A stretch of DNA of 64,000 nt from Mayfieldus sp963781495 (GCA_963781495.1 CAWAFX010000004.1:124001-188000); one strand, 5' to 3'. Shown: positions 24,813 to 33,639, counted from the stretch's first letter. Numbers and translations: made by a program. Notes: a model not told the origin generated them from the sequence alone.

Positions 24813-25705
24813 GGCTTATCGGTCTGCAGGCCCATCCACTGCAGGATGGGCCGGGGATCCTCGATCCCGAACTCCTTCTTCAGCCGCTGCTCGATGACGT
24901 CGGCGTCGACGCCGGCCATCAGCTGCTGCAGGGCGAGCAGCCGCGCGCCCTCGCTGATCCCCTCTGGCTCCTCGACGCTCTCCCGCTGGTGACGGTGGCC
25001 GAGGCGCTGGCGCAGCTCTGAGTCGCCCTCGGCGTCGGGGGCGCCGTTCTGGGCCGTCTCCCAGACCTTTCCACCGTCGTCGCCCATGTCGGCGGCCATC
25101 GAGCTGATCGCCCGATCGAAGGCGCCGCGCAGCGATTCGAGCTGCTCGCGAAGGCCGGAAAGCTCACCCAGGACCTGCTCGGTGACCTTCGAGACCCGCT
25201 CCAGGTGCTCGTTGGTCACCCCGTCGGCCCGGCGCCGGGCCTCGTCGACGAACTGCCTCGCCTCGGCCCGCGCTTCCTGGCGAATCTTCTCCGCCGCATC
25301 GTCGGCGGACTCGAGAACCTGGCGGACCTCGTTGTTGGTCCTGTTGATCAGGGTCGAGGCCTCACCTCCGCCTCCGCCTTCGCTGCTGCCGGAACCTGGC
25401 TTGGCGCCGATCTCGGCGTCGGTCTGGGCGGCCTCGCGGATCTTCTGCGCCGCGTCGTCGGCCGCCTCCAGCAGCTGCTTTACCTCCTGGCTGGTCGTCT
25501 CCAGCAGCGCCGAGACCTTCTGCCCCTCGGGCTTCTCCTCGGTCTGGGCAGCCTGGGACTTCGAGGGCGGCGCCTTGCTCTCGCCCTTGGGTTGCTGCTT
25601 GGCGTCCTGGGCCGCCGCGGTGCTTTCGCCGTTACCGCTGCCTCGGCTGCGCCTCGAGCCCCGGCCCTGTTTGCGATTGCTTTGTTTGCGGTTCCCTGTC
25701 GCCAT
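24809..25705 (-). CDS. Coiled-coil protein with duplicated helical repeat
   Basis: The protein is 298 residues from the ATG at 25703-25705; longer frames would overlap tRNA-Gly. A basic, low-complexity N-terminus rich in Arg, Lys, Ser and Gly (residues 1-60) is followed by two related helical segments. These are TSQEVKQLLEAADDAAQKI and, about 60 residues on, TNNEVRQVLESADDAAEKI. Each resembles the DivIVA/Wag31-type coiled coil. A long helix (RQFVDEARRRADGVTNEHLE) and a C-terminal domain (IEQRLKKEFGIEDPRPILQW) follow. It may be a structural or scaffolding protein. No enzyme motif is seen. Confidence 0.6.
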   Translation of the reverse strand: MATGNRKQSNRKQGRGSRRSRGSGNGESTAAAQDAKQQPKGESKAPPSKSQAAQTEEKPEGQKVSALLETTSQEVKQLLEAADDAAQKIREAAQTDAEIGAKPGSGSSEGGGGGEASTLINRTNNEVRQVLESADDAAEKIRQEARAEARQFVDEARRRADGVTNEHLERVSKVTEQVLGELSGLREQLESLRGAFDRAISSMAADMGDDGGKVWETAQNGAPDAEGDSELRQRLGHRHQRESVEEPEGISEGARLLALQQLMAGVDADVIEQRLKKEFGIEDPRPILQWMGLQTDKP

Positions 25706-25719
25706 CTGGTGACCCTTAG

Positions 25720-25793
25720 AGCGGCTGATGGGATTCGAACCCACGACCTTCTGCATGGCAAGCAGACGCTCTAGCCAACTGAGCTACAGCCGC
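25720..25793 (-). tRNA. tRNA-Gly (anticodon GCC)
   Basis: The minus strand forms a 74-nt cloverleaf: acceptor GCGGCTG/CAGCCGC, D stem GCTC/GAGC, anticodon stem TCTGC/GCAGA with loop TTGCCAT (anticodon GCC), and T arm GTGGG-TTCGAAT-CCCAT. The discriminator is U73, as is common for tRNA-Gly. CCA is not encoded. Confidence 0.95.
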
Positions 25794-25805
25794 CCGGAGC
25801 GACCG

Positions 25806-25811
25806 AGTATA
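25806..25811 (-). promoter_or_regulatory. Candidate -10 element for tRNA-Gly
   Basis: TATACT on the minus strand lies 12 bp before the mature 5' end of tRNA-Gly. No good -35 is visible 17 bp further upstream, so only the -10 is supported. Confidence 0.35.
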
Positions 25812-25983
25812 GCCCTGGCCTCCCCCCCTCACGCAGGTTTTCGGGCGTCCAATTTCGTCCATGCAAAGCGCCAAACGGCACCTTGGGGAGGGAATTCTGG
25901 TTATGCTTAAAACTGGGTATTGGGTAGATCGGCTCGCAGGGGCAGATCTCCGCTTTGCAAAGCCACAACCGGGGGTCCAAGAC

Positions 25984-26814
25984 ATGCATCGCAGGCATCT
26001 GACCGCGCTTTTCGCCGCCCTGTCGCTGGCGGTCCTGGCCATCGCTCCTTCGGCCGCTTCGGCCTGGGCGCCGGCCGGCCAGGCAACCGTCCATCCAGGC
26101 GTCCAGGTATTCACCGACGGCGCCCAGTGCACTTCCAACTTCGTCTACCAGGACGGCTCCAACGTCTATCTCGGCCAGGCTGCCCACTGCTCGGGCACCG
26201 GTTCGCAGACCGACACCGACGGCTGCACCAGCGCCTCTCTTCCGCTCGGCACGCCGGTCGACGTGACCGGGGCCAGCAAGCCGGGGACCCTGGTCTACAA
26301 CTCCTGGCTCGCGATGCAGGCCAAGCACGAAGCCAACGCGGACACCTGCGCCTTCAACGACCTGGCTCTGATCAAGCTCGACCCGGCCGACGTCGGCAAG
26401 GTCAACCCGTCGGTGCCCGGCTTCGGTGGACCCACAGGGTTGGGGGCGGCAGGCGGCAGCGGCTCGACCGTCTACTCGTACGGCAACTCGGAGCTGCGCG
26501 GCGGCGTCACCCAGCTGAGCCCGAAGCAGGGCGTCGTGATCCAGGACGAGGGCAATGGCTGGAGCCATGACGTCGCGACGGTCACCCCGGGCGTCCCGGG
26601 CGACTCGGGCAGCGGCTTCCTCAACGACTCCGGTCAGGCGATCGGCATCCTCAGCACCCTGCAGCTGGCTCCGCTCGCCGGTGCCAACGGGGTCGGCGAC
26701 CTCGGCAAGGAGATCGCCTGGATGCACGCCAACTCGTCGTTCAGCGGCGTGCAGCTGGTGCCGGGCACACAGCCCTTCAACGGCAGCCTCACGGCGGCCA
26801 TCGCCGGCGGCTGA
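25984..26814 (+). CDS. Secreted chymotrypsin-like serine protease
   Basis: From the ATG at 25984 the protein is 276 residues. A Sec signal peptide (HRRHLTALFAALSLAVLAI, cleavage near ASA-WA) is followed by an S1-type domain. The catalytic triad is visible: His68 in GQAAHCSG, Asp126 in FNDLALIKL and Ser208 in VPGDSGSGF. Several cysteines suggest disulfides. The leader from 25861 to 25983 is AT-richer and probably holds the promoter, and a hairpin terminator follows. It is likely an exported protease or protease-like protein; the substrate is unknown. Confidence 0.8.
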   Translation: MHRRHLTALFAALSLAVLAIAPSAASAWAPAGQATVHPGVQVFTDGAQCTSNFVYQDGSNVYLGQAAHCSGTGSQTDTDGCTSASLPLGTPVDVTGASKPGTLVYNSWLAMQAKHEANADTCAFNDLALIKLDPADVGKVNPSVPGFGGPTGLGAAGGSGSTVYSYGNSELRGGVTQLSPKQGVVIQDEGNGWSHDVATVTPGVPGDSGSGFLNDSGQAIGILSTLQLAPLAGANGVGDLGKEIAWMHANSSFSGVQLVPGTQPFNGSLTAAIAGG

Positions 26815-26838
26815 GCGAGACATTTCCGCCTCACACCG

Positions 26839-26871
26839 GCGCCCCCGTCGCTAGCGGCGATCGGGGCGCTT
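26839..26871 (+). terminator. Hairpin terminator after the serine protease
   Basis: GCGCCCC (26839-26845) pairs with GGGGCGC (26863-26869), with an inner stem CGTCGC/GCGGCG, 25 bp after the protease stop. Only two Ts follow, so it may be a weak intrinsic terminator. Confidence 0.5.
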
Positions 26872-26935
26872 GGTCGTCTGGGACAATTTCGCGCAATGCT
26901 TGCAGCGACGCCGGTGCGGAGTCCCGCCTGACTTG

Positions 26936-27907
26936 ATGGCCTCGCTGCAACCCACGTCCCTGCTGCGGGCAGGGGCGGGCCGGGCCTTCGAGCGCCGCGC
27001 ACGCGGCTCTGACCGGGCGATGGGCCTGGTGCTGATGTACCACGAGATCGCCCCGACCCAGGGCGACCCGGCGCACGACGTCCTGCCGGCGCTGGGAGCC
27101 GACCTCTTCCGCGCCCAGCTCGAGCACGTCCGCGACAACTACGAGGTGGTGGCGCTACGCGACCTCCTGGCCCGCGCCGGTGCCCGCGGATCCGGTGACC
27201 GCCTGCCGCTGGCGATCACCTTCGACGACGACCTCGCCCGCCACGTCACCGTCGCGGCGCCGTTGCTGGACGAATTCGGTTTCACCGCGACCTTCTTTCT
27301 CACCGGCGCCACGATGGCGGGGCCCTCACCCTTCTGGTGGCAGGACCTGCAGGTGCTCGTCGACCGCGGCCCCGACGCCTGGGCGAAGCTGCGGCGCGAG
27401 ATCGCCACCGTCTGGCCCTGGGGCGAGATCGAGGGACGGCGCTCGGACTTCACGAACACGATCGAGGCCGCCCCGCCCGACCTGCACGACGCGATCGCCG
27501 CCAAGCTGCGGGAGCTGGCCGGCGACGAGATCTCAGAGCAGGGCATGACCGCGGGCCAGATCAAGGAGATGGCCGCCCACGGCTTCGAGATCGGCTGGCA
27601 CACCCGGCGCCATTACCGGCTCGAAACCCTCGCGGGCGACCGCCTCGACGAGGAGATGCAGGACGGGCTGGCGGAGCTGGGCGACGTCCTCGGCCGGCGA
27701 CCGACCAGCATCGCCTATCCCCACGCGAAGGCCGACATGCGCGTCGCCGCGGCGGCGCAGCGAGCCGGGCTGGAGCTCGGCTTCCTGGTCGGCGACACGG
27801 CGACCGGCCCCGACCAGCACCCGCTGCTGCTGGCCCGCGTCGGCGGCGCCACCGACTCGCTCGCGACCTTCAAGTGGGTCCTCGGGCGAGCGTCGCAGAC
27901 GACCTAG
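26936..27907 (+). CDS. Polysaccharide deacetylase family protein (NodB-like)
   Basis: The protein is 323 residues from the ATG at 26936. The NodB fold is marked by LVLMYHEIAP, the metal-binding LPLAITFDDDLARHVTVAAPLL (TFDD motif, with Asp where Gly is usual), FTATFFLTGATM and the downstream GFEIGWHTRRHYRLETL with its HxxxH-type metal ligands. The family removes N- or O-acetyl groups from sugar polymers such as peptidoglycan or chitin-like glycans. No signal peptide is evident. It may act on nucleotide- or lipid-linked sugars or on exported glycan. Its stop overlaps the converging SDR by four bases. Confidence 0.8.
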   Translation: MASLQPTSLLRAGAGRAFERRARGSDRAMGLVLMYHEIAPTQGDPAHDVLPALGADLFRAQLEHVRDNYEVVALRDLLARAGARGSGDRLPLAITFDDDLARHVTVAAPLLDEFGFTATFFLTGATMAGPSPFWWQDLQVLVDRGPDAWAKLRREIATVWPWGEIEGRRSDFTNTIEAAPPDLHDAIAAKLRELAGDEISEQGMTAGQIKEMAAHGFEIGWHTRRHYRLETLAGDRLDEEMQDGLAELGDVLGRRPTSIAYPHAKADMRVAAAAQRAGLELGFLVGDTATGPDQHPLLLARVGGATDSLATFKWVLGRASQTT

Positions 27908-28551
27908 AGCCCCGCCAGCGCCTCTTCGATCGGTGTCTCGCCGCCGATCAGGTCGAACTCGAAGCCGACGGTCTCGGCGCGGTCGAGGCAGGCGAGAAGC
28001 ACCGCGGCGACGTCGGCGCGGCTGATCTCGCCGCTCTCGAGGCGCGCGGCGATCTTCACCCGTCCGCGCGGCGGATCGTCGGTCAGGTGACCGGGCCGCA
28101 CGACCGTGTAGTCGAGCCCGCTCTCGCGCAGCGCCTGGTCGGCGCCGGCCTTGGCGCGCAGGTACTCGCCAAAGGTGTCGCCACCCTCGGCGGGCGGGTC
28201 TGCAGCGCCCATCGAGCTGACGATCAGATAGCGCGATATGCCGTTTGCCTTCGCGGCCTCGATCAGCTTCACCGCTCCCCCCAGGTCCATCGTCTGCTTG
28301 CGCTCGGCGCCGCTGCCCGGTCCGGCGCCGGCGGCGAAGACGACGGCATCACAGTCGGCGATGGCCTTCGCGACCTCGTTGGCTTCGGCGTTCTCGAGGT
28401 CGCAGACCACGGGCTCGGCGCCGAGCTGGCGCAGGTCGTCGGCCTGGTCGGGGTTGCGGATCAGCCCGATGACGCTGTCGCCGCGGGCGGCCAGGTACTC
28501 CTCGAGCAGGCGGGCTATCTTGCCGTGCCCGCCGGCGATCGCGACCTTCAT
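27904..28551 (-). CDS. NAD(P)H-binding atypical SDR
   Basis: The 215-residue protein starts with the nucleotide-binding motif MKVAIAGGHGKIARLLEEYL (GGxGxxA) and has AVVFAAGAGPGSGAERKQTMDL and YLIVSSMGAADPP strands. This places it with the YwnB/NmrA-like atypical SDRs that act as redox sensors or oxidoreductases. The usual YxxxK site is only loosely present (YLRAK). Its start overlaps the VOC stop by four bases, so the two are coupled. Function is not known. Confidence 0.75.
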   Translation of the reverse strand: MKVAIAGGHGKIARLLEEYLAARGDSVIGLIRNPDQADDLRQLGAEPVVCDLENAEANEVAKAIADCDAVVFAAGAGPGSGAERKQTMDLGGAVKLIEAAKANGISRYLIVSSMGAADPPAEGGDTFGEYLRAKAGADQALRESGLDYTVVRPGHLTDDPPRGRVKIAARLESGEISRADVAAVLLACLDRAETVGFEFDLIGGETPIEEALAGL

Positions 28552-29057
28552 GCCGGTTCAGCCTCCAGCCCGCCCAGGAGCGCGCGCAGATCGAGTGGTC
28601 GCGTGTAGATGTCGATCGAGCCGTCGTCTTTGTGGGGCCACTGGTCCCGGGGACGGTCCCAGTAGAGCTCGATCCCGTTCTGGTCGGGGTCGGTCAGGTA
28701 GAGCGCCTCGCTGACGCCGTGATCGGAGGCGCCGCTGAGCCTGATCCCGGCCTCTGCGAGCCGCCGCAGGGCGCCGGCCAGGGCGGCGCGGCTCGGATAG
28801 CGGATCGCGAAGTGATAGAGGCCGGTGCTGCGGCGCGGAGGCGGCGGCGCGCCGGCCGACTCCCAGGTATTGAGGCCGATGTGGTGGTGATAGCCACCGG
28901 CGGAGATGAAAGCAGCCTCGTCGCCGATCCGGTCCTGCAGCTCGAAACCGAGCACGCCGCAGTAGAAGTCGAGCGCGCGGTCGAGGTCGGAGACCTTGAG
29001 GTGGACGTGGCCGATGTCGACGCCGGGATCGATCGGGGTGGAGCCGTTGGCGGCCAT
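28548..29057 (-). CDS. VOC-family protein, catechol-2,3-dioxygenase-like
   Basis: From the ATG at 29055-29057 the protein is 169 residues. It has two beta-alpha-beta-beta-beta modules with the metal ligands in IGHVHLKVSDLDRALDFY, LYHFAIRYP and NGIELYWDRP. These fit the single-domain glyoxalase/extradiol dioxygenase class. Four-base overlap with the following SDR and 14 bp to the RNase HI-like gene show an operon. The substrate is unknown. Confidence 0.8.
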   Translation of the reverse strand: MAANGSTPIDPGVDIGHVHLKVSDLDRALDFYCGVLGFELQDRIGDEAAFISAGGYHHHIGLNTWESAGAPPPPRRSTGLYHFAIRYPSRAALAGALRRLAEAGIRLSGASDHGVSEALYLTDPDQNGIELYWDRPRDQWPHKDDGSIDIYTRPLDLRALLGGLEAEPA

Positions 29058-29071
29058 GTTCCGAAGGGTAC

Positions 29072-29482
29072 TCAGGCCTTGTCGAGCTCCTCGTTGACCA
29101 GCCGGTCGGCTTCGGCGTTGCGCTCCCGGCGCACGTGCTCGATCGACCAGCGCTCGAAGCCCTCCAGCGCCTGCAGCACCTGCCGGTGCAAAGCCCGCAG
29201 GGTCTCGTCCTTGACCTTGTACTGGCCCTTGACCTGGCGCACGATCAGCTCCGAGTCGCCGACCAGCTCCAGGGCTTCGGCGCCGAGGGCAGCGGCGCGC
29301 TCGATCCCCAACAGCAGCGCCTTGTACTCGGCGACGTTGTTGGTCGCGGTGCCGATCGCCTCGCTTCGCTCCTCCAGCACCTCGCCGTCGCCGTCCTGGA
29401 CCACGGCCGCGATCGCCGCCGGGCCGGGGTTTCCCCGCGCCCCGCCGTCGACGTTGACCCTCAGGCTGCCCGGCCCGGGCAA
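29072..29482 (-). CDS. RNase HI-like protein
   Basis: The 136-residue protein has the RNase H fold and its acidic active site: Asp in RVNVDGGARGNPGPAAIA, Glu in ATNNVAEYKALL, Asp in ELVGDSELIVRQ and a final Asp in RERNAEADRLVN. This short form, seen in Actinobacteria and archaea, cleaves the RNA of RNA/DNA hybrids. A separate RNase HII lies at 49696. The start is 3 bp after the stop of the zinc-finger gene. Confidence 0.9.
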   Translation of the reverse strand: MPGPGSLRVNVDGGARGNPGPAAIAAVVQDGDGEVLEERSEAIGTATNNVAEYKALLLGIERAAALGAEALELVGDSELIVRQVKGQYKVKDETLRALHRQVLQALEGFERWSIEHVRRERNAEADRLVNEELDKA

Positions 29483-29485
29483 GCG

Positions 29486-30217
29486 CTACTCCGCGCCCGC
29501 CGGGTGGCCCTCGGGCACCGGGGCCCGGCCCATCCTCAGGCTGCCGCCCTCGGCCGCGTGCGCGTTCCACTGCTGGGCGGAGGCGTCGATCTCGGAGATC
29601 TCGTGCCCCTTGTCGATCTCATAGACCGCCCGCGAGGGCTCGCCGAGGTCGACGCCCCACTGGTACCAGGAGAGCTCCCAGGCGACGGTTAGGCGGATCT
29701 CGCTCGGCGATCCCGCCGCCGCGCCGACCGAGACCAGCGGCGTTCCCAGCGTCTTCGTCAGACCAGCCACGGTGCGGGCATGGGCGCTCTCGTTGAAGCG
29801 GGCCAGCGCCCGTTCGTGCCGGGTCCCCGGCTCGGCGCCGCCAGTCCGGCCGACCCCGGCGCCGCGCGCGGCGGGATCCGGGACCCGCTGCGGGGGCGGC
29901 GGTCCATCCTCTGCAACGGCTCCGGAGCCGTTGCCGGCATGCGCAACCTCACCGTCTGTTGCCGCCTCGGGCCTCGCCTCGCTCAGCCTGCGCGCCTGAC
30001 CCCGTACCCAGCCGACCAGTGAGCCGCGGCGCCGGCGACGCAGGTCCGGCGGCTGCTCGTTGGCGACTTCGGCCCAGACCCAGTGCAGCGCCTCGGCCCG
30101 TGAACGGCAGAGGTCACAGACGGTGTGGGCCTCGCCCTCGGTGGTCAGATACGTACGGGTGCGCTCGCCCTTGAGGATCGTGCGACCGCAGACCGAACAG
30201 CTTGCGGCGTTCGTCAC
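29486..30217 (-). CDS. Zinc-finger-like protein of unknown function
   Basis: The 243-residue protein has two CxxC pairs near the N-terminus (CSVCGRTILKGERTRTY and CDLCRSRA), so a treble-clef-like zinc site is likely. A low-complexity Pro/Gly/Arg linker (residues 60-130) leads to a C-terminal domain with RLTVAWELSWYQWGVDL and AVYEIDKGHEISEIDA. Similar proteins occur beside RNase HI-like genes in actinobacteria. No function is assigned. Confidence 0.65.
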   Translation of the reverse strand: MTNAASCSVCGRTILKGERTRTYLTTEGEAHTVCDLCRSRAEALHWVWAEVANEQPPDLRRRRRGSLVGWVRGQARRLSEARPEAATDGEVAHAGNGSGAVAEDGPPPPQRVPDPAARGAGVGRTGGAEPGTRHERALARFNESAHARTVAGLTKTLGTPLVSVGAAAGSPSEIRLTVAWELSWYQWGVDLGEPSRAVYEIDKGHEISEIDASAQQWNAHAAEGGSLRMGRAPVPEGHPAGAE

Positions 30218-30282
30218 ACCCTGACGGTACCAGCGCCCCTGGCGGCTGCGCCAGGTTGCGGCCCGCCGTCGGGCGCTGTCTT

Positions 30283-30660
30283 TCAGCCGAACTGGATCAG
30301 CTCGATCCGGTAGCCGTCCGGGTCGCGGACGAAGCAGATCCGCGGCCCGTTCTCGCTCACCTGGTAGGGCGGCTTCTCGGGCTCGATGCCCTCGCCAGCC
30401 AGGCCGGCGAGGGTCCCGTCGAGGTCGTCGACCCCGATCGCGATGTGGTTGTAGCCGCTGCCGAGGTCATAGGAGTCGACGCCGTGGTTGTAGGTCAGCT
30501 CGAGGCGGGGAAGGTCGCCGTCGCCGGGCAGATTCATGAACACGTTGACCGCCTCGTCGCGAATCGGGATCCGGCCGATCTCCTCGAAGCCCAGCTTCAC
30601 GTAGAACCCGACCGAGCGCTCGATCTCGCCGATCCGATAGCAGGTGTGCAGGTAGCGCAT
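30283..30660 (-). CDS. Lactoylglutathione lyase / glyoxalase I-like protein
   Basis: The 125-residue protein opens MRYLHTCYRIGEIERSVGFY and has LELTYNHG, YNHIAIGVDDLD and the closing DPDGYRIELIQFG. The metal ligands His, Glu, His and Glu are at their usual places. Glyoxalase I converts methylglyoxal hemithioacetal to a thioester; in actinobacteria a thiol other than glutathione is likely. It begins 6 bp after the EF-G-like gene. Confidence 0.85.
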   Translation of the reverse strand: MRYLHTCYRIGEIERSVGFYVKLGFEEIGRIPIRDEAVNVFMNLPGDGDLPRLELTYNHGVDSYDLGSGYNHIAIGVDDLDGTLAGLAGEGIEPEKPPYQVSENGPRICFVRDPDGYRIELIQFG

Positions 30661-30666
30661 CCGGCG

Positions 30667-32754
30667 CTAGGCCTTGACCCCTTCGGAGTCCCGCGCCGCC
30701 GCGACCACCTTGTCGGCGAGATGGGTCGGGACCTCCTCGTAGCGCTCGAACTCCATCGTGAACTCGGCCCGTCCGCCGCTGATCGAGCGCAGGTCAGGCG
30801 CGTAGTCGAGCACCTCGGCCATCGGCACCTCGGCCTTGACCTCGGTCACCGACCCCTTGGGCTCCATCCCCAGCGGGCGCCCGCGGCGCGAGTTGAGGTC
30901 GCCGATCACGTCACCGACGACGTCCTCGGGACAGGAGACGGTGAGCTTGACGATCGGCTCCAGCAGCGCCGGCCCGGCATCGGCCATCGCTTGCTTGAAG
31001 GCCATAGAGCCGGCGATCTTGAACGCCATCTCGGAGGAGTCGACGCTGTGGTGCGAGCCGTCATAGAGGCGCACGCTGACGTCCTTGACCGGATAGCCGG
31101 CGACGGTCCCGTGCTCCATCGCCTCGCGAATGCCCTTCTCGACCGCGGGGATGTAGCTGCCGGGAATCACCCCGCCCTTGATCGCATTTACGAACTCCAG
31201 CCCGGTCCCGCCCTCGGCCGGGGCGATCTCGATGTGACAGTCGCCGAACTGGCCTCGGCCGCCGGTCTGCTTCTTGTAGCGGCCGTGAGCCTTGGCCGGC
31301 CTGCGGATCGTCTCCTGGTAGGGGACCCGCGGCGGCTTGAGCGAGATCTCGGCCCCGAAGCGGCGCTTGATGCGGTCGACGATCACCTCGACGTGGACCT
31401 GGGTCAGCCCGGCGATGATCTGCTCGCCCGTCTGCTGGTCGCGGTGGACGTCGAGGGTCGGGTCCTCCTCGGTCAGGCGCCGGATCGCCTGCGCGGCCTT
31501 CTCCTCGTCGCCCTTCGACTTCGGCTCGTAGGCGAAGGCCATCACCGGCGCCGGCAGGTCGAGCGGCGGGAAGGAGATCTTCTGCTGCTGGGCGCAGAGA
31601 ACGTCCCCGGCCCGGGTCTCCTTCAGCTTCGCCACGGCGCCGATGTCGCCGGCACCCAACTCGTCGACGTTGCGCAGCTCTTTGCCGAGCGGCGACCCGA
31701 GCTGGCCGATCCGCTCCTTCTCGCCCCGGGTCACGTTGATCACGTGCGAGTCCGAGCTCATCGTCCCGCTGTAGACGCGCAGCAGGTTGATCCGGCCCGT
31801 GTAGGGGTCGGCGACGGTCTTGAAGACGTAGGCGACCAGCTCACCCGACTCCTCGGGCTCGATCAGGATCTCCTCGCCGTCCTCGCCGCGGGCCCCGACG
31901 GCTCCGCGCATCGCCGGCGAGGGCAGGTCCTCGACCAGGGCGTCGAGGAGGCGGTCGGTGCCGAGGTTCTTGGTCGCGACCCCGCAGGTGACGGGGAAGA
32001 TCGAGCCATCGGTCACCCCCTTCTTCAGCACCGTGACGATCTCGTCGTGGGCGATCTCCTCGCCCTCCAGATAGCGCTCCATCAGCTCGTCGGAGTTCTC
32101 CGCCACCTCGTCCATCAGCTTCTCGCGGTACTCCTCGGCCTGGGCGCGCAGCTCCTCGGGCACCTCGGCCTCGGTCGAGTTGCCGCGCCCGGAGCCCTCG
32201 TGCAGGAAGGCCTTCATGTCGATCAGGTCGATCACGCCGCTGACCTCGTGCTCGGAGCCGATCGGGATCTCGGTCGCTACGACGTGGGAGCCGAACGCCT
32301 CCTGCAGCGAGTCCAGGGCGCGGAAGAAGTCGGCCCGCTCGCGGTCGAGCATGTTCACGTAGACGAGCCGCGCCAGACCCTCGGCGTCGGCGCGGCGCCA
32401 GAGGCGCTCGGTGTGGACTTCGACCCCCATCACCGCGTTGACGACGACAACGGCGGCGTCGCAGACCCGCAGCGCGGCGGCGGCGTCGGCGACGAAGCTC
32501 GACTCGCCCGGGGTGTCGACGAGGTTGATCTTGCGGCCGTCGTGCTCGAAGGAGGCGAGCGCGGCTCCGATCGACATCTCCCGCTCCTGCTCGTCGGGCT
32601 CGTAGTCGGAGACCGTCGAGCCCTCCCCCACCGATCCGAGCCGGTTGATTGCCCCGGCCTCGAAGAGCATCGCCTGGTGAAGGCTGGTCTTGCCGCTTCC
32701 GCGATGCCCTATGAGGGCGACGTTGCGGATGCGGTCGGCGGCCTTGTGAGCCAT
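30667..32754 (-). CDS. Elongation factor G-like translational GTPase (EF-G2 type)
   Basis: The 695-residue protein has the five-domain EF-G layout. G1 is GHRGSGKTSLHQAML and G3 is LVDTPGESSFV. The expected G4 NKxD reads NMLD (VYVNMLDRERADF). The C-terminal domain IV starts near RVPYQETIRRPAKAHGRYKKQ, and domain V includes SVTEVKAEVPMAEVL. This is the diverged EF-G-like branch often present in actinobacteria beside canonical EF-G, with an uncertain role in translocation, recycling or stress. It sits between a WhiG-type sigma factor (25 bp) and a glyoxalase (6 bp), probably in one operon. Confidence 0.85.
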   Translation of the reverse strand: MAHKAADRIRNVALIGHRGSGKTSLHQAMLFEAGAINRLGSVGEGSTVSDYEPDEQEREMSIGAALASFEHDGRKINLVDTPGESSFVADAAAALRVCDAAVVVVNAVMGVEVHTERLWRRADAEGLARLVYVNMLDRERADFFRALDSLQEAFGSHVVATEIPIGSEHEVSGVIDLIDMKAFLHEGSGRGNSTEAEVPEELRAQAEEYREKLMDEVAENSDELMERYLEGEEIAHDEIVTVLKKGVTDGSIFPVTCGVATKNLGTDRLLDALVEDLPSPAMRGAVGARGEDGEEILIEPEESGELVAYVFKTVADPYTGRINLLRVYSGTMSSDSHVINVTRGEKERIGQLGSPLGKELRNVDELGAGDIGAVAKLKETRAGDVLCAQQQKISFPPLDLPAPVMAFAYEPKSKGDEEKAAQAIRRLTEEDPTLDVHRDQQTGEQIIAGLTQVHVEVIVDRIKRRFGAEISLKPPRVPYQETIRRPAKAHGRYKKQTGGRGQFGDCHIEIAPAEGGTGLEFVNAIKGGVIPGSYIPAVEKGIREAMEHGTVAGYPVKDVSVRLYDGSHHSVDSSEMAFKIAGSMAFKQAMADAGPALLEPIVKLTVSCPEDVVGDVIGDLNSRRGRPLGMEPKGSVTEVKAEVPMAEVLDYAPDLRSISGGRAEFTMEFERYEEVPTHLADKVVAAARDSEGVKA

Positions 32755-32779
32755 CGACCGAAAACTCTATACGCCCTGT

Positions 32780-33553
32780 CTATCCCGCCTGAAGGTGCGA
32801 CTTCAGCCGCATCACGGCCTTCGTGTGCAGCTGCGAGACCCGCGACTCGGTCACCCCGAGGACCTCGCCGATCTCGCGCAGGGTCAGCCCCTCGTAGTAG
32901 TAGAGGGCGACGACCAGCTGCTCGCGCTCGGGCAGAGAGGAGATCGACTCGGCGAGGCGGTCCTTCACCTCGCTCGAGTCCAGCGCCTCCTGCGGGTCGG
33001 CCGCCGATGGGTCGGAGATCGTGTCCAGCAGCGAGACCGAATCGCCGGAGGAGTCCGAGATCGCCCAGAGCTCGTCCAGGGCGTAGACGGACGAATTGGC
33101 GATCTCCAGCAGCGACTCCTGCAGCTCCTCCTCGCTGATGTTGAGCTTGTCGGCCAGCTCCTCCTCGGTCGGCGCCCGCTGCAGCTGGTTCTCGAGCTTT
33201 TGCTGTGCGACCTCGATCTCGCGGGCGCGCGAGCGGACCGAGCGCGGCACCCAGTCCAGCGAGCGCAGCTCGTCGATGATCGAGCCGCGGATCCGGGTCA
33301 TCGCGAAGGTCTCGAACTTGATCCCGCGCTCGGGCTCGAAGCGCTCGATCGCGCCGATCAGCCCCATCAGTCCGTAGGAGATCAGGTCGGAGTCCTCGAC
33401 GTGGGAGGGCAGGCCGGCGCCGAGGCGCCCGGCGACGAACTTCACCATCGGCGAGTAGGCGACTACCAGCCGCTCGCGGGCGCTCGCGTCCTTGTCCTTC
33501 TTGTAACGACGCCAGAGCTCGCGTAGCTCGACTTCTTTTACCCCGGTCTCCAT
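32780..33553 (-). CDS. RNA polymerase sigma factor of the WhiG/FliA group
   Basis: The 257-residue protein has region 2 (SARERLVVAYSPMVKFVAGR, LISYGLMGLIGAIERFEPER), the region 2.4/3 transition RIRGSIIDELRSLDWVPRS typical of FliA/WhiG, and region 4 with REIGEVLGVTESRVSQLHTK. Such sigma factors direct motility genes (FliA) or sporulation genes (WhiG). No flagellar gene is nearby; XerC lies 86 bp upstream and an EF-G2-like gene downstream. The start codon has the ribosome-binding site AAGGA. Confidence 0.9.
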   Translation of the reverse strand: METGVKEVELRELWRRYKKDKDASARERLVVAYSPMVKFVAGRLGAGLPSHVEDSDLISYGLMGLIGAIERFEPERGIKFETFAMTRIRGSIIDELRSLDWVPRSVRSRAREIEVAQQKLENQLQRAPTEEELADKLNISEEELQESLLEIANSSVYALDELWAISDSSGDSVSLLDTISDPSAADPQEALDSSEVKDRLAESISSLPEREQLVVALYYYEGLTLREIGEVLGVTESRVSQLHTKAVMRLKSHLQAG

Positions 33554-33639
33554 TCCTTGCCGCCTACGATTGTAGGTGCGCGGGAAGCGTCACGAGCGTG
33601 CAGGCACGCACCGGGACGCCGATTTCAGCCTCGCACGCA

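Noticed and set aside
30202..33138. Very long plus-strand open frame of about 978 codons
   Set aside because: It is antisense to glyoxalase, EF-G2 and the sigma factor, all with clear motifs; the frame stays open only because of the high GC at third positions.
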